A stretch of 34,329 nucleotides of DNA. It comes from a bacterium. Lineage in GTDB: Bacteria; Vulcanimicrobiota; Xenobia; Xenobiales; Xenobiaceae. The position numbers were made by a program, and so were the translations under genes. Below the pieces are notes generated by a model. The model saw nothing but the letters and a program-made list of their open reading frames with translations. It did not search any database and had not been told where the DNA came from. The DNA lies in contig JALHDH010000047.1 in assembly GCA_022839105.1 (NCBI GenBank), forward strand, positions 1 through 34,329, given 5' to 3'. Below are positions 7,386-15,987 of this stretch, piece after piece (position 1 is the first letter of the stretch; each line of letters begins with the position of its first letter).

Positions 7386-8549
7386 AGCCTGATCCGTGCC
7401 CAGGCTGCGGATGTCCTGGTCTTTGGCCTGCTGGCGGATCTTCACGATGAGGTCCGAGCCCTGGCTCCGGCTGAAGGTGTCCATGAGGGGCTGCACCCGC
7501 TTGCGGAAGCGCTCCCGCTCCTCGGGAGTCAGGGTGTGGATGGTGATGTGCTCGCGCGTGGCCAGGCTCTTCACCCGGGCCTCTTCCCGCCGCTGGCGGA
7601 TTCGGTGCTCCACCTCCGCCTCCCGGGCCGCTGAAAGGATCGCCTGGCGCACCTCGGAGCTCAGGCCCTCCCACCAGTGCAGGTTGGCGACCATGGCCTT
7701 GGCCGAGTAGGCGTGGTTCGTCTCGGTCAGGTGCCGGTGCACCTCGTACAGCTTGAAGTCCCAGTAGGTCGGGTAGGAGCGGTCGGCGGCATCGATGAAT
7801 CCCTGCCGTCCCATCTCGTGGATCCGGTCCACGGCCGAGGGGACCGGTTCGGCCCCCAGGGCCCGGATGAAGTTGACCTGGACGGGGCTCTGCATGACCC
7901 GGACGCGGCGGCCCTCCAGGGATTCCAGGTCGGGGAGCGCCACCGAGGAGGACAGGACCCGGAAGCCGGTCTCGAGGAAGCCCAGGCCGACCATCCCCGA
8001 GGGTTTCAGGGTCTCCAGCAGGCCGCGGCCGATCTCCCCGTCCAGGACGCGGTCGGCGTGATCGTAGGAATCGAAGAGGAAGGGCAGATCCAGGACCGCC
8101 AGCGGGGGATCGACGTTGGCCAGCGGGGCCGTCGAGATGAAGGCCAGAGGGAACCGGCCCTCCTGCAGCATCCGCATCAGGGCCAGCTCGCCGTACTTGC
8201 GCCCCTGGAATCTCCCGTCGGCCAGGACTTCGACCTGCAGGCTGCCACGGCTCAGGGCCCCGATCTGCTCGGCGAGGATGCGGGCCGTCTGACCAAAGGT
8301 GGAGTCGGCACTGCCGACATGGATCAGCCGCGCGACCCCGGGGGCCGGGTGCGGCGAGGCGGATTCCGCGGCCGGACTGAGGGCAGGACGAGGAGGCGCG
8401 GGGGACGGCGCGGGCCTGGGCAGCATCAGGTAGATGCCCACGAATCCGGCCAGGAAGGCCACGGCGACCAGGGGCCACAGGGGCGCAGATCGCGGGATCT
8501 CGGGGAAGTCAGGCAGGGCCTGGTCGGGCGGCTCAGGCAAGCTGGACAT
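7380..8549 (-). CDS. Membrane-anchored DctP-like TRAP solute-binding protein
   Basis: This 389-residue protein has a cytoplasmic N-tail, one transmembrane helix (about 24-43), a Pro/Ala-rich linker (about 44-70) and a DctP-type periplasmic binding domain (about 74-370). R217 in 'GRRVRVMQSP' matches the arginine that binds substrate carboxylates in TRAP receptors. No cleavage site or lipobox cysteine is apparent, so it probably stays anchored. No DctQ or DctM membrane subunits are in the window. The ATG at 8549 lies 17 bases inside the end of the GAF-GGDEF gene, so the two are coupled. By inference it could be a ligand sensor feeding c-di-GMP signalling rather than a transport component. Confidence 0.85.
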   Translation of the reverse strand: MSSLPEPPDQALPDFPEIPRSAPLWPLVAVAFLAGFVGIYLMLPRPAPSPAPPRPALSPAAESASPHPAPGVARLIHVGSADSTFGQTARILAEQIGALSRGSLQVEVLADGRFQGRKYGELALMRMLQEGRFPLAFISTAPLANVDPPLAVLDLPFLFDSYDHADRVLDGEIGRGLLETLKPSGMVGLGFLETGFRVLSSSVALPDLESLEGRRVRVMQSPVQVNFIRALGAEPVPSAVDRIHEMGRQGFIDAADRSYPTYWDFKLYEVHRHLTETNHAYSAKAMVANLHWWEGLSSEVRQAILSAAREAEVEHRIRQRREEARVKSLATREHITIHTLTPEERERFRKRVQPLMDTFSRSQGSDLIVKIRQQAKDQDIRSLGTDQAP

Positions 8550-9885
8550 TGTTTCGGCCGCTCCTCTTGGCGCGATAGAGGGCCTCGTCGGCCCGGTTGA
8601 TCAGGGCGTCACTGGTCGCCGCGTCGTCGGGGTAGGAGGCGATCCCCATGCTGACGGTGACCCGACCGCCGGGTTGGTTCTGGCCTCCCTCGAAGCTTTC
8701 GTCCTGCACCAGCCTGCGGATCCTTTCGGCCATCAGGAAGGCGTCGTCGCGGCAGACCCCCGAAAGCATGAGGATGAACTCCTCTCCTCCATAGCGCGCG
8801 ACCAGATCCGGGACCCGATCGGTTCCCTGGCGGCAGTTGGCCAGACAGATCCCGGCCACCCCCACCAGGACCACGTTGCCGAGTTCGTGGCCGTTCTTGT
8901 CGTTGAAGTTCTTGAAGTGGTCGATGTCGAACATCAGCACCGAGAGGGGGGACCCTGTCTGGCGGGCCGCGTCCAGGGAGGCTTCTAGTTGTTCCTTGAA
9001 GTACCCGTAGTTGTAGAGGCGGGTCAGCCGGTCCGTGATGGCGTTCTGGTAGGTGCGCGCGTTCTCGATCGACAGGGAGGCCAGGTCGGCCAGGGCGCAG
9101 AGCAGCTTGAGGTCCCCCGTCCGGAAGGGGTCGCCCTGGACCTTGTTCACGTTCAGCACTCCCAGGATGCGGTCCTGGACCTTCAAGGGGACCGAGATCA
9201 GCGAACCGGACCGATCCTCCTCGGGGGTGGCCTTCCGGGCCAGAGGGTGGGTCGAGAGCTCCTCGATCAAAAGGGGCTTGCCTTGTTGAGCCACATGGCC
9301 TGCGATTCCTTCGCCCAGGGCGAGGCGGCCCTTGCCGACGGAATGGCTGTGAGGCCCTCGGGCCGCGGCCACGCGCAGGGTCTTGCCGGCTTCCTCGACG
9401 AGCATCAGCGAGGCGTGATCCACCCCCAGGGTCCGGGCAGCCTCATCCAGGATTCGTTGCGAGACCTCTTCGAGGCTGCTGATGCTGACGATGGTGGCGG
9501 CCGAGTCATAGAGCACCGAGAGCAGTTCGTACTTCTCGACCAGTTCGGCCACCGTGCTTTCCAGATCCAGTCGGGTCTGGGCCCCATCGGCCAGCAGTCC
9601 GCGAAGGGCTTCAAAGAGGTCGGGAGCCTGGCTTCCGGGGGGGCGCTGCTCGACCAGATGGCCGGCCAGGCCGTTGGAGACGCGGATCGGGGCCCGGCGC
9701 ACAGACCATTCGTGAGGGCAGGACGGACCTTGAAGGCACCTTGAGTCCAGGCCTCCACAGGGAATCGGGGCCGGGCTGAGGGGCTCTTCGTCCGGTCCGA
9801 GGAGGACGAAACCGGCATCCTTCAGGGAAGAGTTGAAGGGCTCGAGGAGGCCTGGGTCCGGAAGCAGGACAGGGGTCTTGGACAT
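8533..9885 (-). CDS. GAF-GGDEF diguanylate cyclase
   Basis: The 450-residue protein has an N-terminal region (1-100) with a cysteine cluster (C43, C50, C56, H58), a GAF domain (about 135-280) and a GGDEF domain (about 290-450). The active-site loop reads GGEEF at 366-370. RVPD at 357-360, five residues earlier, fits the c-di-GMP inhibitory I-site. 'FDIDHFKNFND' carries the metal and base contacts. It should make c-di-GMP from two GTP and be feedback-inhibited. No membrane helix is seen, so it is cytosolic. ATG 9885 is the only reasonable start, although its ribosome binding site is poor. The cysteine cluster might bind metal or be a reduced PocR-like sensor; this is unproven. Confidence 0.92.
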   Translation of the reverse strand: MSKTPVLLPDPGLLEPFNSSLKDAGFVLLGPDEEPLSPAPIPCGGLDSRCLQGPSCPHEWSVRRAPIRVSNGLAGHLVEQRPPGSQAPDLFEALRGLLADGAQTRLDLESTVAELVEKYELLSVLYDSAATIVSISSLEEVSQRILDEAARTLGVDHASLMLVEEAGKTLRVAAARGPHSHSVGKGRLALGEGIAGHVAQQGKPLLIEELSTHPLARKATPEEDRSGSLISVPLKVQDRILGVLNVNKVQGDPFRTGDLKLLCALADLASLSIENARTYQNAITDRLTRLYNYGYFKEQLEASLDAARQTGSPLSVLMFDIDHFKNFNDKNGHELGNVVLVGVAGICLANCRQGTDRVPDLVARYGGEEFILMLSGVCRDDAFLMAERIRRLVQDESFEGGQNQPGGRVTVSMGIASYPDDAATSDALINRADEALYRAKRSGRNNVQLA

Positions 9886-9931
9886 GGACGAAGCGTTGTT
9901 CGCCCCCAGGGGGCACCAACCCTGGCAGAAC

Positions 9932-10099
9932 TCAGGCCAGGGAGGACTCGAAGACCGGACCGCCGTACAGACCCTGGAGATCCTCGGGCCGGGCCGGGCC
10001 GAAGGTCTCGGCCGGGGCATGGATGCCCGAGGTCCCGAAGGCCTGGGTCCCCGCCTGGCGGAAGGTTGGGGCCGGCGGACGGCTCGACTGGATCAGCAT
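9932..10099 (-). CDS. Small ORF, 55 residues, function unknown
   Basis: The frame runs from ATG 10099 to TGA 9932-9934. Almost every third codon position is G or C from residue 17 on, with the codon preferences of neighbouring genes. The codons upstream of this ATG in the same frame are A/T-ending, which supports the start chosen. GGAGG lies 13 bases upstream (10113-10117) and a TAGAAT -10-like hexamer lies at 10135-10140. The product is polar, with no membrane segment or signal peptide, and ends 'YGGPVFESSLA'. I recognise no family. It sits 46 bases upstream of the diguanylate cyclase gene on the same strand. Without it, 9886-10211 would be an unexplained 326-base gap. Confidence 0.5.
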   Translation of the reverse strand: MLIQSSRPPAPTFRQAGTQAFGTSGIHAPAETFGPARPEDLQGLYGGPVFESSLA

Positions 10100-10134
10100 G
10101 GGACTCTGAAGACCTCCGGGATTCCTGTGACCCG

Positions 10135-10140
10135 ATTCTA
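10135..10140 (-). promoter_or_regulatory. Candidate -10 hexamer ahead of the 55-residue ORF and diguanylate cyclase
   Basis: TAGAAT on the minus strand differs from TATAAT at one position. The nearest -35-like sequence (TTTACC) is 20 bases away, so only the -10 is persuasive. The expected start near 10128 would give the small ORF a leader of about 29 bases containing GGAGG. Confidence 0.3.
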
Positions 10141-10211
10141 GGGGGGACCGGAGGAAGGCAGGTAAAGGAGTTGTTGCCATCCGGACAGGAGGCGCTTGTG
10201 TCGGGGCGGGT

Positions 10212-10586
10212 CTATTCGGAAGGACCCAGGATCTCCCGCACCCGATCCAGCAGCTTGCGAGGTGAGTAGGGCTTGGTCACGAACTCGTCGGCTCCGGACC
10301 CGAGCGCCTCGAGCCGGTCCGCCTCCTGGCCTTTCGCCGTGATCATGATGATGTGCAGGTCCCGGGTCGCGGGGTCCTGGCGGAGGCTCTGGCAGACCGC
10401 GTTCCCATCCATGCGGGGCATCTGGATGTCCAGGAAGACCAGATCAGGGAGCTCGGAGCGGATCTTGTCCAGGGCCTCCTGCCCGTCGGTCGCGGTGAGG
10501 ACGCGATACCCCTCCTTCTTGAGGATGAACTCCAGGGAGCGCAGCACATAGGGTTCGTCGTCGGCCACCAGGATGGTCTTGGGCAT
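10212..10586 (-). CDS. Single-domain CheY-like response regulator
   Basis: The 124-residue protein consists of a receiver domain only, with D9/D10, phosphoacceptor D53 in 'FLDIQMPRMDG' and the lysine in 'VTKPYSP'. It has no output domain, so it should act through protein contacts or as a phosphotransfer intermediate. It starts 4 bases after the stop of the hybrid kinase gene and is certainly in the same operon. It is a natural acceptor for that kinase, or for the downstream diguanylate cyclase cluster to sense indirectly; the target is not shown by sequence. Confidence 0.92.
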   Translation of the reverse strand: MPKTILVADDEPYVLRSLEFILKKEGYRVLTATDGQEALDKIRSELPDLVFLDIQMPRMDGNAVCQSLRQDPATRDLHIIMITAKGQEADRLEALGSGADEFVTKPYSPRKLLDRVREILGPSE

Positions 10587-10590
10587 TCGG

Positions 10591-13140
10591 CTACTCCTCC
10601 GTGGGCTCCGAGTTCTGGGGGGGGGCGCTCTCCCGGGGCGGGGCGCTCAGGCGGGGCAGGATCGGGGAACCCCCTCCTGCCACCGTCGCTTCGGCCAGGG
10701 TCTCACGCACCAGGTCGGTCAGCTCATCCAGCGAGAAGGGCTTGGTGACCAGCGCGTCCGCCCCCATCCCCAGGGCCCGGGTGTGTTCGTCGGGTGGAGA
10801 GCCCGTCAGGACCAGGATGGGGATGCCCGCGGTCTGGGGATTGCACTTCAACTCCTGGATCACCTCATGCCCGGACATCCGAGGCATGTTCAGGTCCAGG
10901 ACCACGATGGCGGGAGGCTTCCGGGCCACTTCGCCCAGGGCCTTCTCTCCATCCAGGGCGGTGCGGACCCGGAATCCTCGGGCCTTGAAGGTGACCTTCA
11001 GGGCCTGGAGCGTGGCTTCGTCGTCATCGACCAGCAGGACCTCCCGCTCTTCCGGCCGGACTCCGGCGGTCAGGTCGTGGACCCGGTTCAGGAGGGCGTC
11101 CCGATCGATCGGCTTGGTCAGGAAGCCTGCCGCGCCCATGCGGAAGACCTTCTCGCGGTCCTCGACGATCGAGAGGATCACCACCGGGACGTTCTCGAGT
11201 TCCGGGTTCTCCTTGAGGCTCTGCAGGACCTCGAAGCCATCCATGTCCGGGAGCATGATGTCCAGCGTGATCATGTCCGGACGGTCTTCCCGCGTCTTCT
11301 GCAGGGCTTCCCTGCCGTCGCGGGCCTCCAGGACCTGGAATCCCTCGCTCTCCAGGATGTGGCGCAGGAGGCGGCGGATATTCTCCTCGTCATCGACCAC
11401 CAGGACCTTCCGGCCCGCCCCGGGTTCGCTCAGCAATCGATGGGGGAGGGCCATCCGGGGGCGCTCAAGGGTCTTGAGCGCTGGAAGCACGACCCGGAAG
11501 GTGCTGCCCCGGCCTTCCTCGCTCTCGACCCGAACGTCTCCACCGTGGGCCTGCACGATGCTGTGGGCGATCGAGAGCCCCAGTCCGGTGCCCTTGATGT
11601 CCCGGGTTTCCGAGGTGTCCACCCGGCCGAACTTCTCGAAGATCGTCTTGAGGAACTTCTCGGGGATTCCGATTCCGCTGTCCTCGACGGTGATCTCGTG
11701 GCGATCCTCGCCCTTCCAGGCCGCCACGCGGACCTTTCCTCCTTGGGGCGTGAACTTGATGGCGTTGCCGATCAGGTTGGTCAGGACCTGGACCAGCTTG
11801 TCCCGATCCCCCCGAACCAACATCCCCGGGCGATGCGAGACTTCCAGGGCCAGGCCCTTCTTCTCGGTGGCCCCTCGGAGGGTGGCCGCCGCGCAGGAGA
11901 CGATCTCGTCGAGGTCCAGTTCCTGGAAGTCCCACTGCATCTTGCCGGCCTCGATCCGGGAAAGGTCGAGCAGGTTGTTGATCAACCGGGTGAGGCGGTC
12001 GGCTTCCTTGTTGATGATCTCCAGGAATTCGATCTGGGTCTCCGGGTCTTCTGCCTGGTTCTCCAGGAGGATCTCGGCAAAGGCCTTGATGGAGGTCAAG
12101 GGGGTGCGCAACTCGTGGCTGACCGTGTTGAGGAACTCGCTCTTGAGGCGGTCCACCTCCTTGAGCTTCTCGTGGGCCTCCTCCAGCGCCCTCTTGGAAC
12201 GCTCCAGGTTGGCCCGGCTGGCCCGTTCCTCCTCCAGCAGGCTGCGCAGGTGGCGCACCATCTCGTTGACCGCCATGGTCAACTGCCCCATCTCGTCGAG
12301 GTCCTCGACGGTCGCCTGCCCATGGAGGTTCCCCGACATGACCCCGTCTGCGAAGTCCAGCAGATCCCGGACCCTCTCCTGGAGCTTCTCGCGCGCCAGT
12401 TTCTCGCGATCCAGCAGGGATTGGAGGCGTTCGGCCATGCGGTTGAGGCCGACCCCCATCAGGCCGATCTCGTCGCGGCGCCCGGTGTCGGCGCGGACCT
12501 CGAGGTGCCCTCGGGCCAGGTCCCGGGAGACCCCGGCCAGGCTCAACAGGGGATCGGTGAACCAGCGGGTGATGAAGGCCGTGAAGAGCAGGGCGCCCGA
12601 CAGCAGGACCAGGGTCAGGCCGACCAGATAGCGTCGCGACTGTTCCAGGACCTGGTCCCTGCCTTCCAAGGACAGGCCGATCCGCACGGTTCCCAACCGC
12701 CGGTCATCCACCCGGATGGGGGTGGCCACGTCCAGGATCTTTTGAGGACCCCGGTCCAGGTACTCGATGCGCTCCACGGCGCTGGACAGGGCGCTGCGGG
12801 TGACGGCGTCCTCGTAGCGCCTCCCCACCTCCGAGCTGTCCGAATGGGCCCGGATGGCGCCGTCCGGCCCGAGCACCATGCAATAGGCCACGTCAGGCAG
12901 TCCGCCGAAGCGGACGGTGTTCTGGTCGAGGAGGTAGGTCGAGAAGGTCAGCATCGCCTCGGCTGACAGGATCGACAGGCCGGCCGCGAGGGACGAGGCG
13001 CGCTTCTCGGTCTCGCGGGTGAGGTTCCTCGTCTCGTGGTGCAGGATCACCACGAAGTTGAAGGCCATGAACAGGAGCAGGAGCGGGACCACCGAGAGCA
13101 GGAGGCGGGTCCGCAGGGGGATGAAGTGCTTGGTGGACAT
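10591..13140 (-). CDS. Membrane hybrid histidine kinase with two HAMP and two receiver domains
   Basis: The 849-residue protein has TM1 (about 13-34), a periplasmic sensor of about 135 residues and TM2 (about 171-191). A HAMP domain (192-245) and a second HAMP-like segment (255-305) follow, then a coiled linker. HisKA carries H342 in 'SHELRTPL'. The HATPase domain (about 445-555) has 'NLIGNAIKF' and 'GTGLGLS'. Receiver 1 has D627 and receiver 2 has D749. This is a complete phosphorelay sensor without an Hpt domain. ATG 13140 is chosen; a TTG at 13164 would add eight residues. A run of nine G near the 3' end (10617-10625) lies four codons from the stop and is a possible slippage or sequencing-error site affecting only the tail. 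The gene is divergent from mutS2 (84-base gap). Confidence 0.93.
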   Translation of the reverse strand: MSTKHFIPLRTRLLLSVVPLLLLFMAFNFVVILHHETRNLTRETEKRASSLAAGLSILSAEAMLTFSTYLLDQNTVRFGGLPDVAYCMVLGPDGAIRAHSDSSEVGRRYEDAVTRSALSSAVERIEYLDRGPQKILDVATPIRVDDRRLGTVRIGLSLEGRDQVLEQSRRYLVGLTLVLLSGALLFTAFITRWFTDPLLSLAGVSRDLARGHLEVRADTGRRDEIGLMGVGLNRMAERLQSLLDREKLAREKLQERVRDLLDFADGVMSGNLHGQATVEDLDEMGQLTMAVNEMVRHLRSLLEEERASRANLERSKRALEEAHEKLKEVDRLKSEFLNTVSHELRTPLTSIKAFAEILLENQAEDPETQIEFLEIINKEADRLTRLINNLLDLSRIEAGKMQWDFQELDLDEIVSCAAATLRGATEKKGLALEVSHRPGMLVRGDRDKLVQVLTNLIGNAIKFTPQGGKVRVAAWKGEDRHEITVEDSGIGIPEKFLKTIFEKFGRVDTSETRDIKGTGLGLSIAHSIVQAHGGDVRVESEEGRGSTFRVVLPALKTLERPRMALPHRLLSEPGAGRKVLVVDDEENIRRLLRHILESEGFQVLEARDGREALQKTREDRPDMITLDIMLPDMDGFEVLQSLKENPELENVPVVILSIVEDREKVFRMGAAGFLTKPIDRDALLNRVHDLTAGVRPEEREVLLVDDDEATLQALKVTFKARGFRVRTALDGEKALGEVARKPPAIVVLDLNMPRMSGHEVIQELKCNPQTAGIPILVLTGSPPDEHTRALGMGADALVTKPFSLDELTDLVRETLAEATVAGGGSPILPRLSAPPRESAPPQNSEPTEE

Positions 13141-13224
13141 GTTCTTGGAGGCGCCTATTCGCAAACTCTTCGCGAAAGCCTACAACGCAGGAGGCTCCAT
13201 CTCGGCTGCGAACCAGTCGCGGCC

Positions 13225-15987
13225 ATGGATCCCCACTCCCGACGCGTTCTGGAATTCGACAAGGTGCTGGCCATCGTGGCCCGCAATGCCCATTGGGAAC
13301 CGGGCGCCGAGTGCGTCCTGGAACTCGAGCCGGCGGGAAGCCTGGAAGAGGCCCGACGCCGCCAGGAGGAATTGCGCGAGGCGCTGAGGCTGTATGACCA
13401 GGCCGTGGGGATTGGCGCCGGCGGCCTGGGTGACTGCCGGGAGGCCCTTCGCGGAGCCGAGAGGGGACGCAGTCTTCAGCCGGCGGACCTTCTGGCGGTG
13501 GGTGAACTGGCCGTGGCCTCCCGCAAGACCGGCCGCTACCTGAGGGAGCACCAGGACGACCATCCCCTGCTGGCCGATCGGGCCCTGGGGATGCCCGCCT
13601 TCCCCCCCCTGGAACAGGCCATCTTCCGGGCCCTGTCGGTGGATGGCCGGGTCCTGGATTCGGCCTCGCCGCGTCTGCGGCAGTTGCGCAGCGAACTGGC
13701 GACCCTGCAGGCTCGAGTCCAGGACCACCTCAATCGGCTGGTCCGGTCCTCCTCGTTCACGCGCATGCTTCAGGAACCCCTGGTGACCATGCGCGACGGG
13801 CGCTTCGTGGTCCCCGTCAAGCAGGAGCACCGCTCGCAGTTCCCGGGGCTGGTGATCGACCAGTCGGCCAGCGGTGCCACGGTCTTCATGGAACCCTGGG
13901 CCGTCCTGGAGATGGGGAATCGCGTCCGGGCCGCCGCCCTGGCCGAGGCCAAGGAGGTCGAGGCGATCCTGGCGCGTCTCTCGGGCCTGGTCGGACACCA
14001 GGCCGAGGAGTTGCGGGTGGCAGGGGAGGAACTGGCCCACCTGGACGCCCTGCTGGCCCTGGCCGCCTACGCGCGCTCGGCCGGCTGCGTCCTCCCGGAC
14101 CTGACTCCGGCCGGGGAGCTGCGCCTGGTCGAGGCCCGCCACCCCCTTCTCGTGGAGCGCTCGGGAGATCAGGTGGTCCCGATTTCGCTGGAACTCTCCG
14201 AGGAGGTGCGGACGCTGATCGTCACCGGTCCCAATACCGGCGGCAAGACGGTCTCGCTCAAGACCACGGGCCTGGTCACCCTGATGGCCCTGGCGGGCAT
14301 GCCGGTCCCGGCCCGCTCGGGCACGAGCCTTCCCTTCCTCGACCAGGTCTGGGCCGATATCGGCGACGAGCAGAGCATCGCCCAGAACCTCTCCACCTTC
14401 TCCTCGCACCTGACCCAGATCCTCCGGATCCTGCCCGCCGCCGGTCCCGGAACCCTGGTGCTCCTGGATGAGCTGGGCGCCGGCACCGACCCCTCCGAGG
14501 GAAGCGCCCTGGGCATGGCCTTGCTGGAACATCTCCACCAGCAGGGATGCCGGACCGTGGTCACCACCCACCTTTCGGAGTTGAAGGTCTTCGCCTCGCG
14601 GACGCCCGGGGTCAGCAACGCGGCCGTGGAGTTCGATTCCGAGACCCTGGAACCGACCTATCGGGTCATCATGGGCATCCCGGGTCGCTCCAACGCCCTG
14701 CGCATCGCCACTCGCCTGGGCCTGCCCTTCGAGGTGCAGCGTCGGGCCCGCGAGCATCTGGGCCGCCACCACGTCCAGGTGGAGGGATTGCTCGACGAAC
14801 TCGAGCAGGAGAGGGATGCCGCCGAACGCCTGGGCCAGCGCCTGGAGGGGGAGCGCACCCAGGCCGAGCGCTTGCGTCTGGAATACGAGGAGCGCCTGGC
14901 CGGCATTGGGGCCGAGCGCGAGCAGATCCTGGGGGAGGCCGGCCGGGAGGCTCGCGAGCTGCTCGAAGAGGCGCGCTCCCGAATTCACGGCATGCTGCGC
15001 AGCTTCCGCGAACGGCTGGCGGCCTTGGGACGCGCCCGCCGGGATTCGCTGGAGGAATCCCGACGCCTGGCGGCCGAATTGGCCGCGGCCCTGGCCCGTT
15101 CCGAGGATCTCGAGCTGCTGGCGGAACTCTCCCCGGTGGCTTCCGCCGAGCTGGCGGAGGCCCTTCGCGACGCCGTCCGCCGTCTCCATCCCGGCTCAGG
15201 CGAGTCCTGGCCCCCAAGCCCTCGCAGGGGGGCGCTCGGAGAGGAGGTCTGGGCGCCTGAAGCAGAAGTCCTGCCCGAGGCGGAGCAGCCTTCGGTCCAA
15301 GTGCCGGAGAGCCGGGAGGAGCCTGAAGAAGACGCCCGGCACGCAGATTTCCTGGAATCCGATGCCGTAGAGGAGCCCGAGGAGCCCCTGCCCACCACCT
15401 CCGAGACCGAGCCTTCCGATTCCAGGCATTCCCAGGATGAGTTCGACCAGGAAGCCCGCGTGGAAGCCCGAACGCTGGAAGCCGAGATCCAGGAGCTGAC
15501 CGGCAAGGTGGATCGCCTGGCCCCTCGACCTGTGCGCCGCCTGCAGGAAGCTCGGACCCTGGAATCGGGCTCCCACGTCTACGTGCGTCGATTCGGTCAG
15601 GAAGGCATGGTGCTCTCTTCTTCCGGGGCGCGGGTGGAGGTCCAGGTGGGGGTCATCCGGGTCACGGTGGACCGGGACGAGCTCGAGCCGGTGGCGCCTC
15701 CCCGCTCGGAGGTGGCACATCTTCCCGAGTCCCGCCGGGCCGAGGTCTCGACCCGGGTCGACCTGCGCGGAATGACGGTGGACGAGGCGCTCTTCGAGCT
15801 GGACCATCGGATCGACGAGGCCTCCCTGGCCAACCTCGAGAAACTGGAGATCATCCATGGAAAGGGGACCGGGGCGCTGCGCAGCGCGGTGACCGGCTAC
15901 CTCAAGAAGCATCCGATGGTGGCCGAACACCGTCTGGGTGAGTTGTATGAAGGAGGACTGGGCGTGACGGTGGTGAGGTTGAGATGA
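13225..15987 (+). CDS. mutS2: Endonuclease/ATPase MutS2 with long acidic linker
   Basis: This 920-residue protein is longer than typical MutS2 (about 780). It has the core and clamp region (1-300), an ATPase with Walker A GPNTGGKT at 335-342 and Walker B 'LVLLDELGAGTD' near 412-423, and a coiled-coil region (about 520-650). A Glu/Pro-rich linker (about 655-755) follows, then a KOW-like segment ('GSHVYVRRFGQEG') and a C-terminal Smr nuclease domain (about 845-920) starting 'VDLRGMTV' with the 'HGKGTG' loop. MutS2 suppresses recombination and, in some bacteria, splits collided ribosomes. The extra length is mostly the acidic linker. ATG 13225 has no strong ribosome binding site: AGGAGG at 13188-13193 is too far. 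Its last four bases overlap the next gene (ATGA). Confidence 0.95.
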   Translation: MDPHSRRVLEFDKVLAIVARNAHWEPGAECVLELEPAGSLEEARRRQEELREALRLYDQAVGIGAGGLGDCREALRGAERGRSLQPADLLAVGELAVASRKTGRYLREHQDDHPLLADRALGMPAFPPLEQAIFRALSVDGRVLDSASPRLRQLRSELATLQARVQDHLNRLVRSSSFTRMLQEPLVTMRDGRFVVPVKQEHRSQFPGLVIDQSASGATVFMEPWAVLEMGNRVRAAALAEAKEVEAILARLSGLVGHQAEELRVAGEELAHLDALLALAAYARSAGCVLPDLTPAGELRLVEARHPLLVERSGDQVVPISLELSEEVRTLIVTGPNTGGKTVSLKTTGLVTLMALAGMPVPARSGTSLPFLDQVWADIGDEQSIAQNLSTFSSHLTQILRILPAAGPGTLVLLDELGAGTDPSEGSALGMALLEHLHQQGCRTVVTTHLSELKVFASRTPGVSNAAVEFDSETLEPTYRVIMGIPGRSNALRIATRLGLPFEVQRRAREHLGRHHVQVEGLLDELEQERDAAERLGQRLEGERTQAERLRLEYEERLAGIGAEREQILGEAGREARELLEEARSRIHGMLRSFRERLAALGRARRDSLEESRRLAAELAAALARSEDLELLAELSPVASAELAEALRDAVRRLHPGSGESWPPSPRRGALGEEVWAPEAEVLPEAEQPSVQVPESREEPEEDARHADFLESDAVEEPEEPLPTTSETEPSDSRHSQDEFDQEARVEARTLEAEIQELTGKVDRLAPRPVRRLQEARTLESGSHVYVRRFGQEGMVLSSSGARVEVQVGVIRVTVDRDELEPVAPPRSEVAHLPESRRAEVSTRVDLRGMTVDEALFELDHRIDEASLANLEKLEIIHGKGTGALRSAVTGYLKKHPMVAEHRLGELYEGGLGVTVVRLR

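Noticed and set aside
9886..10020. N-terminal extension of the diguanylate cyclase to an upstream ATG at 10020
   Set aside because: The extra 45 residues look non-coding in composition, and the 55-residue small ORF occupies part of the same stretch in another frame.
10573..12966. A 797-codon open frame on the plus strand opposite the hybrid kinase
   Set aside because: The minus strand carries all the HAMP, HisKA, HATPase and receiver motifs. The plus frame is low-complexity and has no ribosome binding site.
13188..13193. AGGAGG as the ribosome binding site of mutS2
   Set aside because: It is 31 bases before ATG 13225, and no alternative in-frame start codon lies at a suitable distance.
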